From contig NZ_JBEXCV010000024.1 in assembly GCF_040605455.1 (NCBI RefSeq), forward strand, positions 12,937 to 76,936: a DNA stretch of 64,000 nt. Reading direction: 5' to 3'. A program made the translations under genes and the position numbers. The stretch is from Embleya sp040605455. GTDB lineage: Bacteria > Actinomycetota > Actinomycetes > Streptomycetales > Streptomycetaceae. Within the stretch, counting starts at the first letter, position 1; every line of letters starts with the position of its first letter. Below the pieces are notes generated by a model, which did not search any database, was not told where the DNA came from, and was given only the letters and a program-made list of their open reading frames with translations. Positions 27,644 through 35,989 of this stretch are shown in pieces.

Positions 27644-29928
27644 CCAAGTGCAATCGTCCGCCTTGCCCGGGCGAGATCGACGACGGGTACTGCACCGAAT
27701 GCGGCCAGGAACCGCTCGGCGCCGGCGCGGCGGTGCCGGCCGCACGCGCACCCGAGCCGCAGCGGAGCGGCCGATCCGGCGTGTCCGGGACGGCGGGCAC
27801 CGCGGGCTCCTCGTCCGCACGCAGCGCCTCCGGGCGCAGCTCGCGCCGCTCCGGCAGCACCGGCACCAGCCGGCGACTGGGCGGCGGTCTGGTCGAGATG
27901 CCGAACGTGCCGCGCCGCAACCCGGAGACCGCGCTCGCCCGCAACCCGGTGATCCCCGAGGAGAAGCGCTTCTGCCGCAAGTGCGATCAGCCGGTCGGAC
28001 GCGGTCGCGGCGGCCGACCCGGCGTCGCGAACGGATTCTGCCCGCGCGACCGTACGCCGTTCTCGTTCGCGCCCAAGCTTCAGCGCGACGACATGGTCGG
28101 TCAGTACCGGATCATCGGCTGCCTCGCCCGCGGCGGGTTCGGCTGGGTCTACCTCGCGCAGGACACCGCCGCGCACAACATGTGGGTCGTGCTCAAGGGC
28201 CTGCTCGGCAGCGACGACGCCGACTCGCGCGCCGCGGCCCTGGCCGAGCAGCGCATCCTCACCCAGATCCAGCACGCCAACATCGTGCACATCCAGACCG
28301 TCGTGCAGCACCCGGACCCGCTCACCGGCCAGGACGAGACCTACCTGGTGATGGAGTACGTCGGCGGTCTGTCGTTGATGGACCGGCTCAAGTCGATGCG
28401 CGAGAGCGATCCCAAGGCCGTGCTGCCCGTCGAGCAGGTGCTGGCCTACGCCATCGACATCCTGCCCGCCTTCGGCTACCTGCACCAACAGAACCTGGTC
28501 TACTGCGACTTCAAGCCGGACAACGTGATCCAGACCGAGGACCAGCTCAAGCTGATCGACCTCGGCGCAGTGACCGACCTGGCCCGGCCGGGCAAGTTCA
28601 CCTACGGCACGGTCGGCTACCAGGCACCCGAGATCGAGACCGTGCGGGCCGAACCGTCGGTGGAATCGGACCTGTTCACGATCGGCCGCACGATGGCGGT
28701 GCTCAGCTTCTACTTCGCCGGCTACACCCGCAAGTACAAGGCCGCCCTGCCGCCCGCGTCCGAGGTGCCGCTGTTCACCGAATTCGAGTCGTACCACCGG
28801 CTGTTGCTGCGCGCCACGCACCCCGACCCGGAGCAGCGGTTCGCCTCCGCGGCGGACATGGCCGAACAGTGCGTCGCGGTGCTGCGCGAAGTGGTGGCGA
28901 TCCGCTCCGGCGAGCCGCGACCGGGCGTGTCCGGCCTGTTCGGCCCGGAGACCCGGGTCGTGCACGCGGAGGTGGCCGCGCGCAACACCGAACCCGGCCT
29001 GCTGGCGCCCGCGCCCGACCCGGCGGTGATCGCCGGCGCGCTGCCGGTACCCCGGGTGGACGCAGCCGACCCGGCCGCGAACCTGTTGGCCACCGTCGCC
29101 ACCACCGACCCCGACGAACTGCTCTCCGCGCTCACCGCCGCCGGCATCTCCTCGCCGGAAGGCACGCTGCGGATGGTCCGGATGTGCATCGAACAGGGCG
29201 ACGTGGTGCGCGCCCGGGCGTTCCTCGCCGACCTCGACGCCGACGACTGGCGGCTGCCCTGGTTCGAGGGCCTGGCCGCGCTGTCGGAGCACGACCTCAC
29301 GCGCGCCCACGAGTGCTTCGACGGGGTGCGCGGCGCGCTGCCCGGCGAGCCCGCGCCGCGGATCGCGCTCGGCGCGTGCCGCGAGTTGATGGGTCGGCAC
29401 GACGAGGCCGCCGGCGAGTATCGCGGCGTCTGGGCCACCGACCGCGCCTACGTCGCGGCGGCCTTCGGGCTGGCGCGGTGCCAACTGGCCACCGGCGACC
29501 GGGCGGGCGCGGTGCGCACCCTGGAGACGGTGCCGGACACCTCGGCCAACCACGTCGCGGCGCAGACCGCGGCGCTGCGCACCCGGATCAGCGGCCGCGC
29601 CGCGGGCGAGGCGTTGGGCCCCGACCTGACCGCGGCCTCGGATCGGCTCGGCGCGCTGCGTCTGGAGGGCGAGGCGCACGATCGGCTCGCCGTCGAACTC
29701 CTGGAGACGGCGCTGGAGTGGGTCAAGGCGGGCGCGAAGGGTGGGAATTCGGGCGCCGGGGACGCGGGTGGAACCGCCAGGGTGCTCGGCAGCGAGTTGA
29801 AGGAAAAGCCTCTGCGGTTCGCCCTGGAAAAGTGTTACCGCGATCTGGCCCGGCACGTGACGACGCATGCGGAGCGCATCGCGCTCGTCGACCGGGCGAA
29901 CGAGGTGCGACCGTGGACGTGGGTGTGA
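27640..29928 (+). CDS. pknG: PknG-type Ser/Thr protein kinase with zinc ribbons and TPR
   Basis: A 762-residue cytoplasmic kinase. Order: N-terminal zinc ribbon (Cys 4, 9, 18, 21), a Ser/Arg-rich disordered stretch, a rubredoxin-like element (CRKC near 111-114, then CPRD), the kinase domain (YRIIGCLARGGFGWVYLAQD, Lys in VVLKGLL, catalytic VYCDFKPDNVI, DLG in place of DFG, and GTVGYQAPE), and a TPR-like C-terminal half. The CDFKPDN and DLG variants and the rubredoxin-kinase-TPR order are those of PknG, which phosphorylates an FHA protein (GarA/OdhI) to control 2-oxoglutarate and glutamate metabolism. The fourth rubredoxin Cys is Asp here. The FHA gene six kb downstream is a candidate substrate. 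Confidence 0.93.
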   Translation: MTKCNRPPCPGEIDDGYCTECGQEPLGAGAAVPAARAPEPQRSGRSGVSGTAGTAGSSSARSASGRSSRRSGSTGTSRRLGGGLVEMPNVPRRNPETALARNPVIPEEKRFCRKCDQPVGRGRGGRPGVANGFCPRDRTPFSFAPKLQRDDMVGQYRIIGCLARGGFGWVYLAQDTAAHNMWVVLKGLLGSDDADSRAAALAEQRILTQIQHANIVHIQTVVQHPDPLTGQDETYLVMEYVGGLSLMDRLKSMRESDPKAVLPVEQVLAYAIDILPAFGYLHQQNLVYCDFKPDNVIQTEDQLKLIDLGAVTDLARPGKFTYGTVGYQAPEIETVRAEPSVESDLFTIGRTMAVLSFYFAGYTRKYKAALPPASEVPLFTEFESYHRLLLRATHPDPEQRFASAADMAEQCVAVLREVVAIRSGEPRPGVSGLFGPETRVVHAEVAARNTEPGLLAPAPDPAVIAGALPVPRVDAADPAANLLATVATTDPDELLSALTAAGISSPEGTLRMVRMCIEQGDVVRARAFLADLDADDWRLPWFEGLAALSEHDLTRAHECFDGVRGALPGEPAPRIALGACRELMGRHDEAAGEYRGVWATDRAYVAAAFGLARCQLATGDRAGAVRTLETVPDTSANHVAAQTAALRTRISGRAAGEALGPDLTAASDRLGALRLEGEAHDRLAVELLETALEWVKAGAKGGNSGAGDAGGTARVLGSELKEKPLRFALEKCYRDLARHVTTHAERIALVDRANEVRPWTWV

Positions 29929-31178
29929 TCAGAGTGGCTGGATATGGACGACTGGACGCGACCGGGCCCGGGGGCGTCCCGGACGGGGGCGAGGCCGCCC
30001 CGCCCGAGCCGCAGCCGGCCGTGAGCGCGGCGTGTCCGTCGTGTGGACTCGCCGGCGACGCGGACGACCGGTACTGCGAGTCCTGTGGCTACGACTTGGA
30101 CATCCCGGTGCCTCCGGTGGCCGAACGGCCGCCGCCGCGGCGGGTGGTGGCGCCAAGTGGGCACGGGCCGGTGTGTTCCGCGTGCGGCACCGCGACGATC
30201 GGCTCGGACGGGTGGTGCGACGCGTGCGGGCGGCCGTTCAACCCGCGTGATCATGTCGAGAGCGACCTGGGCCTGGTGGCGATGGTCAGCAACCGGGGGT
30301 TGCGGCACCGTCGCAACGAGGACTCCGCCGCGCTGCGGGTGTTGCGGATGCCGGACGGGAGCGACCACGTGGTCGCGGTGGTGTGCGACGGGGTGTCCTC
30401 CTCGCCGCGTCCCGACGAGGCGTCCGCCATCGCGGCCGAGACCGCGTGCGCGACGATGGCCGCCACCCTGATCGAGGGGTGTGGGCCGGCCAAGGCCACC
30501 AGCGCCGGGGTCGCGGCCGCCGCGAGTGCGGTGGCCCGGATGCCCGGCGTCGAGGACGCGGGCAACGCGCCCGCGTGCACCCTGGTCTCGGCGATCATGA
30601 CGCCCGGCGAGATCACCGTGGGCTGGGTCGGCGACAGCCGGGCCTACTGGCTGGCCGATCCGGACAGCGGGGCGGACGACCCCGCGGACGGCGACGACAC
30701 GCTGCCCGGTGCGAGCACGCTGCCTCGTGGGGCGGTCGGCGAGCCGTCCGAGCCCGACGAGGAGCAGGACGCGATCCGGCGCACCCCCTCCGCGCTGCTG
30801 ACCGAGGACGACTCCTGGGCGACCCGGATGATCGCGCTCGGCGCGATGACCGAAGCCGAGGCGTACGCGGATCGGCGCGCGCACGCGATCGTGTCCTGGC
30901 TGGGCGCCGACGCGGGAGAGGTGCGGCCCAGGGTGACCAGCCTGCGGCCGTCCGGCCCCGGGGCCCTGCTGCTGTGCAGCGACGGACTGTGGAACTACCT
31001 CTCGGTCGCGCCGACGCTGGCCGCGATGGTGCTGCCGGGCGCGCTCGACGAACCGTTGGCCGCCGCGCGCCTGCTCACCGGCTTCGCGCTCGACCACGGC
31101 GGTGCGGACAACATCACCGTCGCGCTGATCCCGTTCAACCCGCCCGGGGACCCGGTGCGCGGACCCGACCACGACTGA
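29913..31178 (+). CDS. PP2C-family Ser/Thr phosphatase with double zinc ribbon
   Basis: A 421-residue protein. Two CxxC-CxxC ribbons (CPSCGLAG...CESCG and CSACGTATI...CDACG) precede the phosphatase. The PP2C metal motifs are complete: HRRNEDSAAL, VVCDGVSSSP, GWVGDSRAYW, LLLCSDGLW and GGADNITVALI. An acidic low-complexity insert (~residues 235-290) interrupts the fold. Three in-frame GTGs lie at 29913, 29919 and 29925; the first is five bases after GAGGTG, the last makes a GTGA overlap with pknG. It is the natural counter-enzyme of the kinase in the same operon. Confidence 0.9.
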   Translation: MDVGVIRVAGYGRLDATGPGGVPDGGEAAPPEPQPAVSAACPSCGLAGDADDRYCESCGYDLDIPVPPVAERPPPRRVVAPSGHGPVCSACGTATIGSDGWCDACGRPFNPRDHVESDLGLVAMVSNRGLRHRRNEDSAALRVLRMPDGSDHVVAVVCDGVSSSPRPDEASAIAAETACATMAATLIEGCGPAKATSAGVAAAASAVARMPGVEDAGNAPACTLVSAIMTPGEITVGWVGDSRAYWLADPDSGADDPADGDDTLPGASTLPRGAVGEPSEPDEEQDAIRRTPSALLTEDDSWATRMIALGAMTEAEAYADRRAHAIVSWLGADAGEVRPRVTSLRPSGPGALLLCSDGLWNYLSVAPTLAAMVLPGALDEPLAAARLLTGFALDHGGADNITVALIPFNPPGDPVRGPDHD

Positions 31179-31202
31179 CCCGGAAACAAAGGAGTCGGAT
31201 TC

Positions 31203-32501
31203 ATGTCAGGCGCCCCCGAATTCACCATCGAGGTCAACCAGAACCCCTACCTCCCGATGGGAGGTCACGAGGTGCACGCCGTCGCGCACATCCGGGCATC
31301 CGGAGTGCCGACCGGTGTACGCGGCAGCGCCCGCGGCGCCGAGGTGATCATGGTCGACAGCTCGGGTTCGATGGACTTCCCGTCCACCAAGCTCAAAGCC
31401 GCCAAGCAGGCCACCAAGGCCGCGATCGACACGCTGCGCGACGGCACGCTGTTCGCGGTGGTCTCCGGTACCGGCATGGCGTCGATGGTGTACCCGTTCG
31501 AGGAGGGCCTGGTCGCCGCCGACGAGCGCACCCGCAAGGAGGCCAAGCGCGAGGTGGACAAGCTCCGCGCGCGCGGCGGCACCGCGATGGGGCAGTGGCT
31601 GCTGATGGCCCGCCGCCTTCTGGAGCCGCACTCGGACGCGATCCGGCACGCGATCCTGCTCACCGACGGCAAGAACGAGAGCGAGCGCGAGCAGGACCTG
31701 GCCGAGGCGATCGCCTACTGCGAGGGCGTGTTCGTCTGCGACTGTCGGGGCATCGGCCTGGACTGGCGGGTGGACGAGGTGCGCAAGATCTCCACGGCGT
31801 TGCTCGGTGACATCGGCTTGGTAAGCGAACCGGCGGACCTGGTCGCCGACTTCACCAAGATGATGGAGAACGCGATGGGCAAGGCGGTGGCCGACGTGGC
31901 GCTGCGGGTGCGCACGATCAGCAACGCCCGGGTGAAGTACGTCAAGCAGACCTACCCGGTGATCGACGACCTGACCGCGCGGCGGACCGAGGTCGGGCCC
32001 AACGTCGGGGACTACCCGACCGGTTCGTGGGGCGGCGAGAGCAAGCACTACCACGTGTGCCTGGAGGTCGAGCCGGACGAGGTCAACCCGGGTGGCAAGC
32101 GCCGGCCGTGTCAGATCTCGGTGGTGCTCCCGGACGGCTCCGGCGGCCTGGAGTTGGCCAAGGCCGGCGTGTTCGCGCAGTGGACCGACGACGAGGAACT
32201 CTCCACCCGGATCAACCCGGAGGTGGCTCAGGTCACCGGCCGGGCGAAGCTGGCCGAGGCCGTCCAGGAGGGCCTGGAGCTCCGCCGGGGCGGGGACGAG
32301 ATCGCCGCGACCGCACGGCTGGTCCAAGCCCTGCAACTGGCCAACGAGGCGGGCGACGAGCACACCGCGCGTCTGCTCGGCCGCGTGGTGGAGATCGAGG
32401 CGGACGGGACCAGCAGGTTGCGCAACAACGAGGAGGACCTGATGGTCATCGACATCGAGTCGCACAAGACGGCCCGGGTGGGCCCGCCGCGCGAGGGCTA
32501 G
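31203..32501 (+). CDS. von Willebrand factor A domain protein
   Basis: A 432-residue cytoplasmic protein. The vWA domain has a full MIDAS metal site (VDSSGSMDF, later RGGTAMGQW and ILLTDGKNE), and a beta-rich middle and helical C-terminus follow (EGLELRRGGDEIAATARLVQALQLANEAGDEHTARLLGRV). ATG at 31203 has AAAGGAG upstream. It lies 24 bases after the phosphatase gene. vWA proteins mediate protein-protein contacts; in this cassette it may hold kinase, phosphatase and FHA protein together, which is inference. Confidence 0.9.
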   Translation: MSGAPEFTIEVNQNPYLPMGGHEVHAVAHIRASGVPTGVRGSARGAEVIMVDSSGSMDFPSTKLKAAKQATKAAIDTLRDGTLFAVVSGTGMASMVYPFEEGLVAADERTRKEAKREVDKLRARGGTAMGQWLLMARRLLEPHSDAIRHAILLTDGKNESEREQDLAEAIAYCEGVFVCDCRGIGLDWRVDEVRKISTALLGDIGLVSEPADLVADFTKMMENAMGKAVADVALRVRTISNARVKYVKQTYPVIDDLTARRTEVGPNVGDYPTGSWGGESKHYHVCLEVEPDEVNPGGKRRPCQISVVLPDGSGGLELAKAGVFAQWTDDEELSTRINPEVAQVTGRAKLAEAVQEGLELRRGGDEIAATARLVQALQLANEAGDEHTARLLGRVVEIEADGTSRLRNNEEDLMVIDIESHKTARVGPPREG

Positions 32502-32579
32502 GTCCCGTCCGGGGCTGCGCGCGGCCCCGGTTCGGCGCACGCCTGGAGTTGGGTACGGGAAGAGGAAGGAGGTCCGCTC

Positions 32580-33287
32580 ATGCTGATCTGTCCGGTCGGT
32601 CATCCGTCCACCGCCGCGGACTACTGCGACGAGTGTGGGCGCACGATGCCCGTTGCGGGGGATTCGCCCTACGACCCCGAGGGGCCCCCTCCCGGGGAGG
32701 CGCCGCCGAATCTCGGCGTGCTGACGTGTCGGTTCTGCGCGACCGAGTACACCCCGGAGGACCAGTTCTGCGAGGGCTGCGGGCACGAGAACCCGCAGGG
32801 GCAGTCGGGGGAGACGGAGGAGCCGCCGGTAGAGCTGCCGCCGGTGAAGCCGCCGCCCACGGAGGAGCCGGGCACGTCGTCGGTCGGCACGGTGTGGACG
32901 GCGCGTGTGGTGTCCGACCACGACTACTTCCTGCGGGTGCTCGAATGGGACGGCCCGGACGCGCACAGCATGCGCTTCCCGCACGAGCAGGAGCCGTGGA
33001 CGCTGCAATTGACCGGCGAGTCGATGCGCATCGGCCGGCGCAACCCCAGCCCGAGTTCGGCCCCGCCGGAGATCCCGCTCGATGATCCGGGCGTCTCCCG
33101 TCGGCATGCGATGCTGCTGCGCTGCGGGGACGGCACGTGGGAGGTGATGGACCTGGGCTCGGCCAACGGGACCACCATCAACGCGGGTTACGACCGCGTC
33201 CGCCGCGACCCGGTGCACCTCAAGGATGGTGACCGGGTGCACGTGGGGGCCTGGACGACGTTGGAGATCCGACGCGTGGACGTGTGA
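32580..33287 (+). CDS. FHA-domain protein with double zinc ribbon, candidate PknG substrate
   Basis: A 235-residue protein. Zinc ribbons CPVGH...CDECG and CRFCATEYTPEDQFCEGCG occupy residues 1-75, then a Pro/Glu-rich linker with Thr/Ser (ETEEPPVELPPVKPPPTEEPGTSS), then a C-terminal FHA domain with the phosphothreonine-binding residues IGRR, SRRHA and GSANGTTIN. ATG at 32580 is preceded by GGAAGGAGG. GarA/OdhI, the known PknG substrates, are likewise FHA proteins with a phosphorylatable N-terminal tail, but they lack zinc ribbons. It closes the cassette before a strong terminator. Confidence 0.92.
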   Translation: MLICPVGHPSTAADYCDECGRTMPVAGDSPYDPEGPPPGEAPPNLGVLTCRFCATEYTPEDQFCEGCGHENPQGQSGETEEPPVELPPVKPPPTEEPGTSSVGTVWTARVVSDHDYFLRVLEWDGPDAHSMRFPHEQEPWTLQLTGESMRIGRRNPSPSSAPPEIPLDDPGVSRRHAMLLRCGDGTWEVMDLGSANGTTINAGYDRVRRDPVHLKDGDRVHVGAWTTLEIRRVDV

Positions 33288-33307
33288 GGCCGACCCCCGT
33301 TCCGACG

Positions 33308-33340
33308 GGCGCCGGTCGGGCCGACGGCCCAACCGGCGCC
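33308..33340. terminator. bidirectional terminator between FHA gene and livF
   Basis: A 15-bp stem with one C/A mismatch (33308-33322 with 33326-33340) and loop GAC lies between two convergent genes. It follows the FHA stop by 21 bases and precedes the livF stop by 7. Confidence 0.8.
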
Positions 33341-33346
33341 GGGGGG

Positions 33347-34054
33347 TCAGCCGACGGTGGCCACGCCCGGGGCCAGGGCGGCCAGAATCGGGCCCGGGTC
33401 GGCGGCGGCCTCGGCGGCGGTCAGCCGCGCGGTGACGCGTCCGGTGGACAGCACCGTCAGATGGTCTGCGATGCCTTGGACGAAGCCCAGTTGAGGGGCG
33501 GCGATCAGGATGGTCAGGCCCTCGTCGGCGAGGGTGGTGATCAGTGTGCGGATCTGCTCGGCGATCACCGGGGACAACCCCTCGGTCGGCTCGTCCAGCA
33601 GAACCAACCGCGGACCACCGAGCAGGGCCCGGGCGATCGCGAGCATCTGTTGTTCGCCGCCGGACAGTTGTGAACCCCGGTTGCCGGCCCGCTCGCCCAG
33701 TCGGGGCAGCAGTTCCAACACCCGCGCGGGAGTCCACGCGGCCTGCTTGCGATGGGCCAGTTTGAGGTGTTCGGCCACGGTCAGGCTCGCGAACACGCGA
33801 CGGCCCTGCGGTACCAGGCCGATGCCCGCGAGCGAGACCCGGTGCGCGGGGCGGCCGGTGAGGTCGGTGCCGGCCAGCTCGACCCGTCCGGCGGAGGGCT
33901 TGAGCAGTCCCGCGACGGCGTGGATGAGGGTGGACTTGCCCGCTCCGTTGGCGCCCAGGAGCGCGTGCACCGTGCCCTCGGGGATGCTCAGGTCGACGCC
34001 GTGCAGCACCGAGCCGCCCTGGTAACCCGCCGTCAGTTCGCCGATCTCCAGCAC
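33347..34054 (-). CDS. livF: branched-chain amino-acid-type ABC transporter ATPase LivF
   Basis: A 235-residue ATPase of the HAAT family. Walker A GANGAGKSTL, signature LSGGEQQMLAIARAL, Walker B LVLLDEPTEGLSP. Overall LivF-like features include LVPQGRRVFASLTVAEHL. It is the last gene of the minus-strand liv operon, three bases downstream of the fused LivM-LivG gene. With the second ATPase domain it forms the nucleotide-binding pair of the importer. Confidence 0.93.
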   Translation of the reverse strand: MLEIGELTAGYQGGSVLHGVDLSIPEGTVHALLGANGAGKSTLIHAVAGLLKPSAGRVELAGTDLTGRPAHRVSLAGIGLVPQGRRVFASLTVAEHLKLAHRKQAAWTPARVLELLPRLGERAGNRGSQLSGGEQQMLAIARALLGGPRLVLLDEPTEGLSPVIAEQIRTLITTLADEGLTILIAAPQLGFVQGIADHLTVLSTGRVTARLTAAEAAADPGPILAALAPGVATVG

Positions 34055-34057
34055 GAT

Positions 34058-35989
34058 TCAGCCCACTTCCTGGTGCTCGGGCTCGGACGCGCCCAGATAC
34101 GTGTCGCGTACCACCTGGTTCACCGCGATCTCGTCCGGTGTGCCGGTGGCCAGCAGTTGCCCGGACGCCAACACCGTGACGGTGTCGGTGACCTCGCGCA
34201 CCAACGCGAAGTTGTGCTCGACCAGCACCATGGTCACCTCGGTCGGCAACGCCTTGAGCACGGCGGCCAGGCGCTCGATGTCGGTATCGGTCAGACCGGC
34301 GGCCGGCTCGTCCAGCAGCAGCAGCTTCGGGTGCCCGGCGAGGGCCATCGCGATGTCGAGCAACCGCCGCGACCCGTGGGAGAGTTCGCCGGCGACCTCG
34401 TCGGCGCGGTCGGTCAGCCCGACCGTCTCCAGATGCGTCGCGGCCTCGCCTGCCAGGGCCCGGTAGCGAACCGGCCGCCAGGCCGTGCCGGTGACCTCGG
34501 AGTGCCGCCAAGCGGCCAGGGCCACGTTGTCCAGGACGGAGAGCGAGGGCACCACCGCGGGTTGTTGGAACGCGCGCGCGATGCCGATCCGGGAGCGGCG
34601 CGCGGGGGCCAGCCGGGTGATGTCGCGGCCGGCGAACACGATGGTGCCCGAGGTCACCGGGATCGCACCCGCGATCATGCCGAGCACGGTCGACTTGCCC
34701 GCGCCGTTGGGGCCGAGCAGCGCGTGTCGGGCGCCCTGGCGCACGGTCAGGTCCAGCCCGTCCACCGCCGCCAGCGCGCCGTACCGCCGGGTCAGGCCGG
34801 TGATGGTGAGCAGCGCGTCCGGATCGGCCTCGGCAGCCGGATCCGACGCGGCCTGCGCCGTCTTCTCCGCCTTCTCCGCCTTCTCCGCCTTCTCTGTCTC
34901 TGTCTCTGTCTCGGTCTCTGTCTCTGTCTCTGTCTCTGTCTTGTCGATCCTATCCGTCTTGTCCGGATTCTCCGCCGGCCGAGTGGCCCGTCCCAGAGCC
35001 CGCCACGCGGCCCGTGGACCGCCCGCCGTCAGGCCGACCAGGCCGCCCGGCAGCGTGTACACCGCGATCAGGAACAGCACGCCGAGCAGCAGCGGACCGT
35101 GCCCCGGCCAGGGCCCGGAGAGCCAGTCCCGGGTGAAGACGATCAGCCCCGCGCCGATCATCGCGCCGACCAGCGACGCGCCACCGCCGATGACCACCGC
35201 GAGCAACACCAGCGAGGAGGTGTCGAAGCCGATATGCGAGGGCGAGATGTAGCGCTGCACCGCGATCAGCAGCGCGCCCGCGACGCCGGCGAGCGCGCCG
35301 ACGCCGATGTAGGTGATGGAGAGGTAACGGGTCACCGGGTGGCCGGTCGCGCGCATCCGGGTCTCGTTCTCGCGCGCACCGTCCAGCAACAGCGCGGCCG
35401 GCGAGCGCAGCACCAACGCGGTGAGCCCGATCACGATGAGCGTGGTGATCAGCACATACCAGTAGGTGTCCACGTCGTCGACGAGGTCGCCCATGCCCCA
35501 GAACGGCTGAATCGCCGGCACACCCGACTTGCCGTCGGTACCGCCGGTGACCGACTTCCACTTCTCCGCCGCGGTGCGCACCAGTTCGCCGACGGCCAGG
35601 GTGATCATCAGCACCGTGACGCCGCGCGTACGCACCACGATCGGCGCGGTGAGCGCGTTGAACAGGGCGCCCGCGGCGGCCGCGACCAGGGTGTGCACGA
35701 CGCCGATCCGCATGCCGTGTTCGGCCAGGATCGCCGCCGTGTAGCCGCCCACCGCGTACGGCGCGACCTGGCCGAGCGAGGGCAGTCCGGCGCCGCCGCC
35801 GAGCACCGCGACGCTGGCCGCGAGCACGCCCAGGGACAACGCCTGGGACAGCAGGATGAGGGTGAACAAACCGACCAGGTACGGCGCTGCGAACAACCAC
35901 ACGATCGCGGCGACGGCCAGGACTCGGCCCACCAGGCGCGCACGCGGCGAGTGCAGCGCGCTACGTGCGCGCAGGGCGAGGGTGGTCAT
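34058..35989 (-). CDS. livM-livG: fused LivM permease and LivG ATPase
   Basis: A 643-residue single chain. Residues ~1-330 are a LivM permease with about ten membrane segments (LAVAAIVWLFAAPYLVGLFTLILL at the start). Residues ~385-643 are a LivG ATPase with Walker A GPNGAGKSTVLGM, signature LSHGSRRLLDIAMAL and Walker B LLLLDEPAAGL. The two are joined by a simple-sequence linker of (Glu-Thr)n and (Glu-Lys-Ala)n with no internal stop. These domains are separate genes in most liv operons; fused forms are known, but this repetitive linker is unusual. It overlaps livH by four bases at its start. Confidence 0.92.
   Translation of the reverse strand: MTTLALRARSALHSPRARLVGRVLAVAAIVWLFAAPYLVGLFTLILLSQALSLGVLAASVAVLGGGAGLPSLGQVAPYAVGGYTAAILAEHGMRIGVVHTLVAAAAGALFNALTAPIVVRTRGVTVLMITLAVGELVRTAAEKWKSVTGGTDGKSGVPAIQPFWGMGDLVDDVDTYWYVLITTLIVIGLTALVLRSPAALLLDGARENETRMRATGHPVTRYLSITYIGVGALAGVAGALLIAVQRYISPSHIGFDTSSLVLLAVVIGGGASLVGAMIGAGLIVFTRDWLSGPWPGHGPLLLGVLFLIAVYTLPGGLVGLTAGGPRAAWRALGRATRPAENPDKTDRIDKTETETETETETETETEKAEKAEKAEKTAQAASDPAAEADPDALLTITGLTRRYGALAAVDGLDLTVRQGARHALLGPNGAGKSTVLGMIAGAIPVTSGTIVFAGRDITRLAPARRSRIGIARAFQQPAVVPSLSVLDNVALAAWRHSEVTGTAWRPVRYRALAGEAATHLETVGLTDRADEVAGELSHGSRRLLDIAMALAGHPKLLLLDEPAAGLTDTDIERLAAVLKALPTEVTMVLVEHNFALVREVTDTVTVLASGQLLATGTPDEIAVNQVVRDTYLGASEPEHQEVG
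34862..34941 (-). repeat. in-frame microsatellite encoding the LivM-LivG linker
   Basis: On the plus strand about three copies of the 9-mer TTCTCCGCC are followed by about eight copies of the 6-mer TCTCTG (one copy TCTCGG). Unit lengths are multiples of three, so slippage changes linker length without breaking the frame. Coding for (Glu-Thr) and (Glu-Lys-Ala) repeats. Confidence 0.9.

Noticed and set aside
31206..34511. 1,101-codon minus-strand open frame
   Set aside because: Antisense to VWA and FHA genes and out of frame with livF; composition is that of a shadow.
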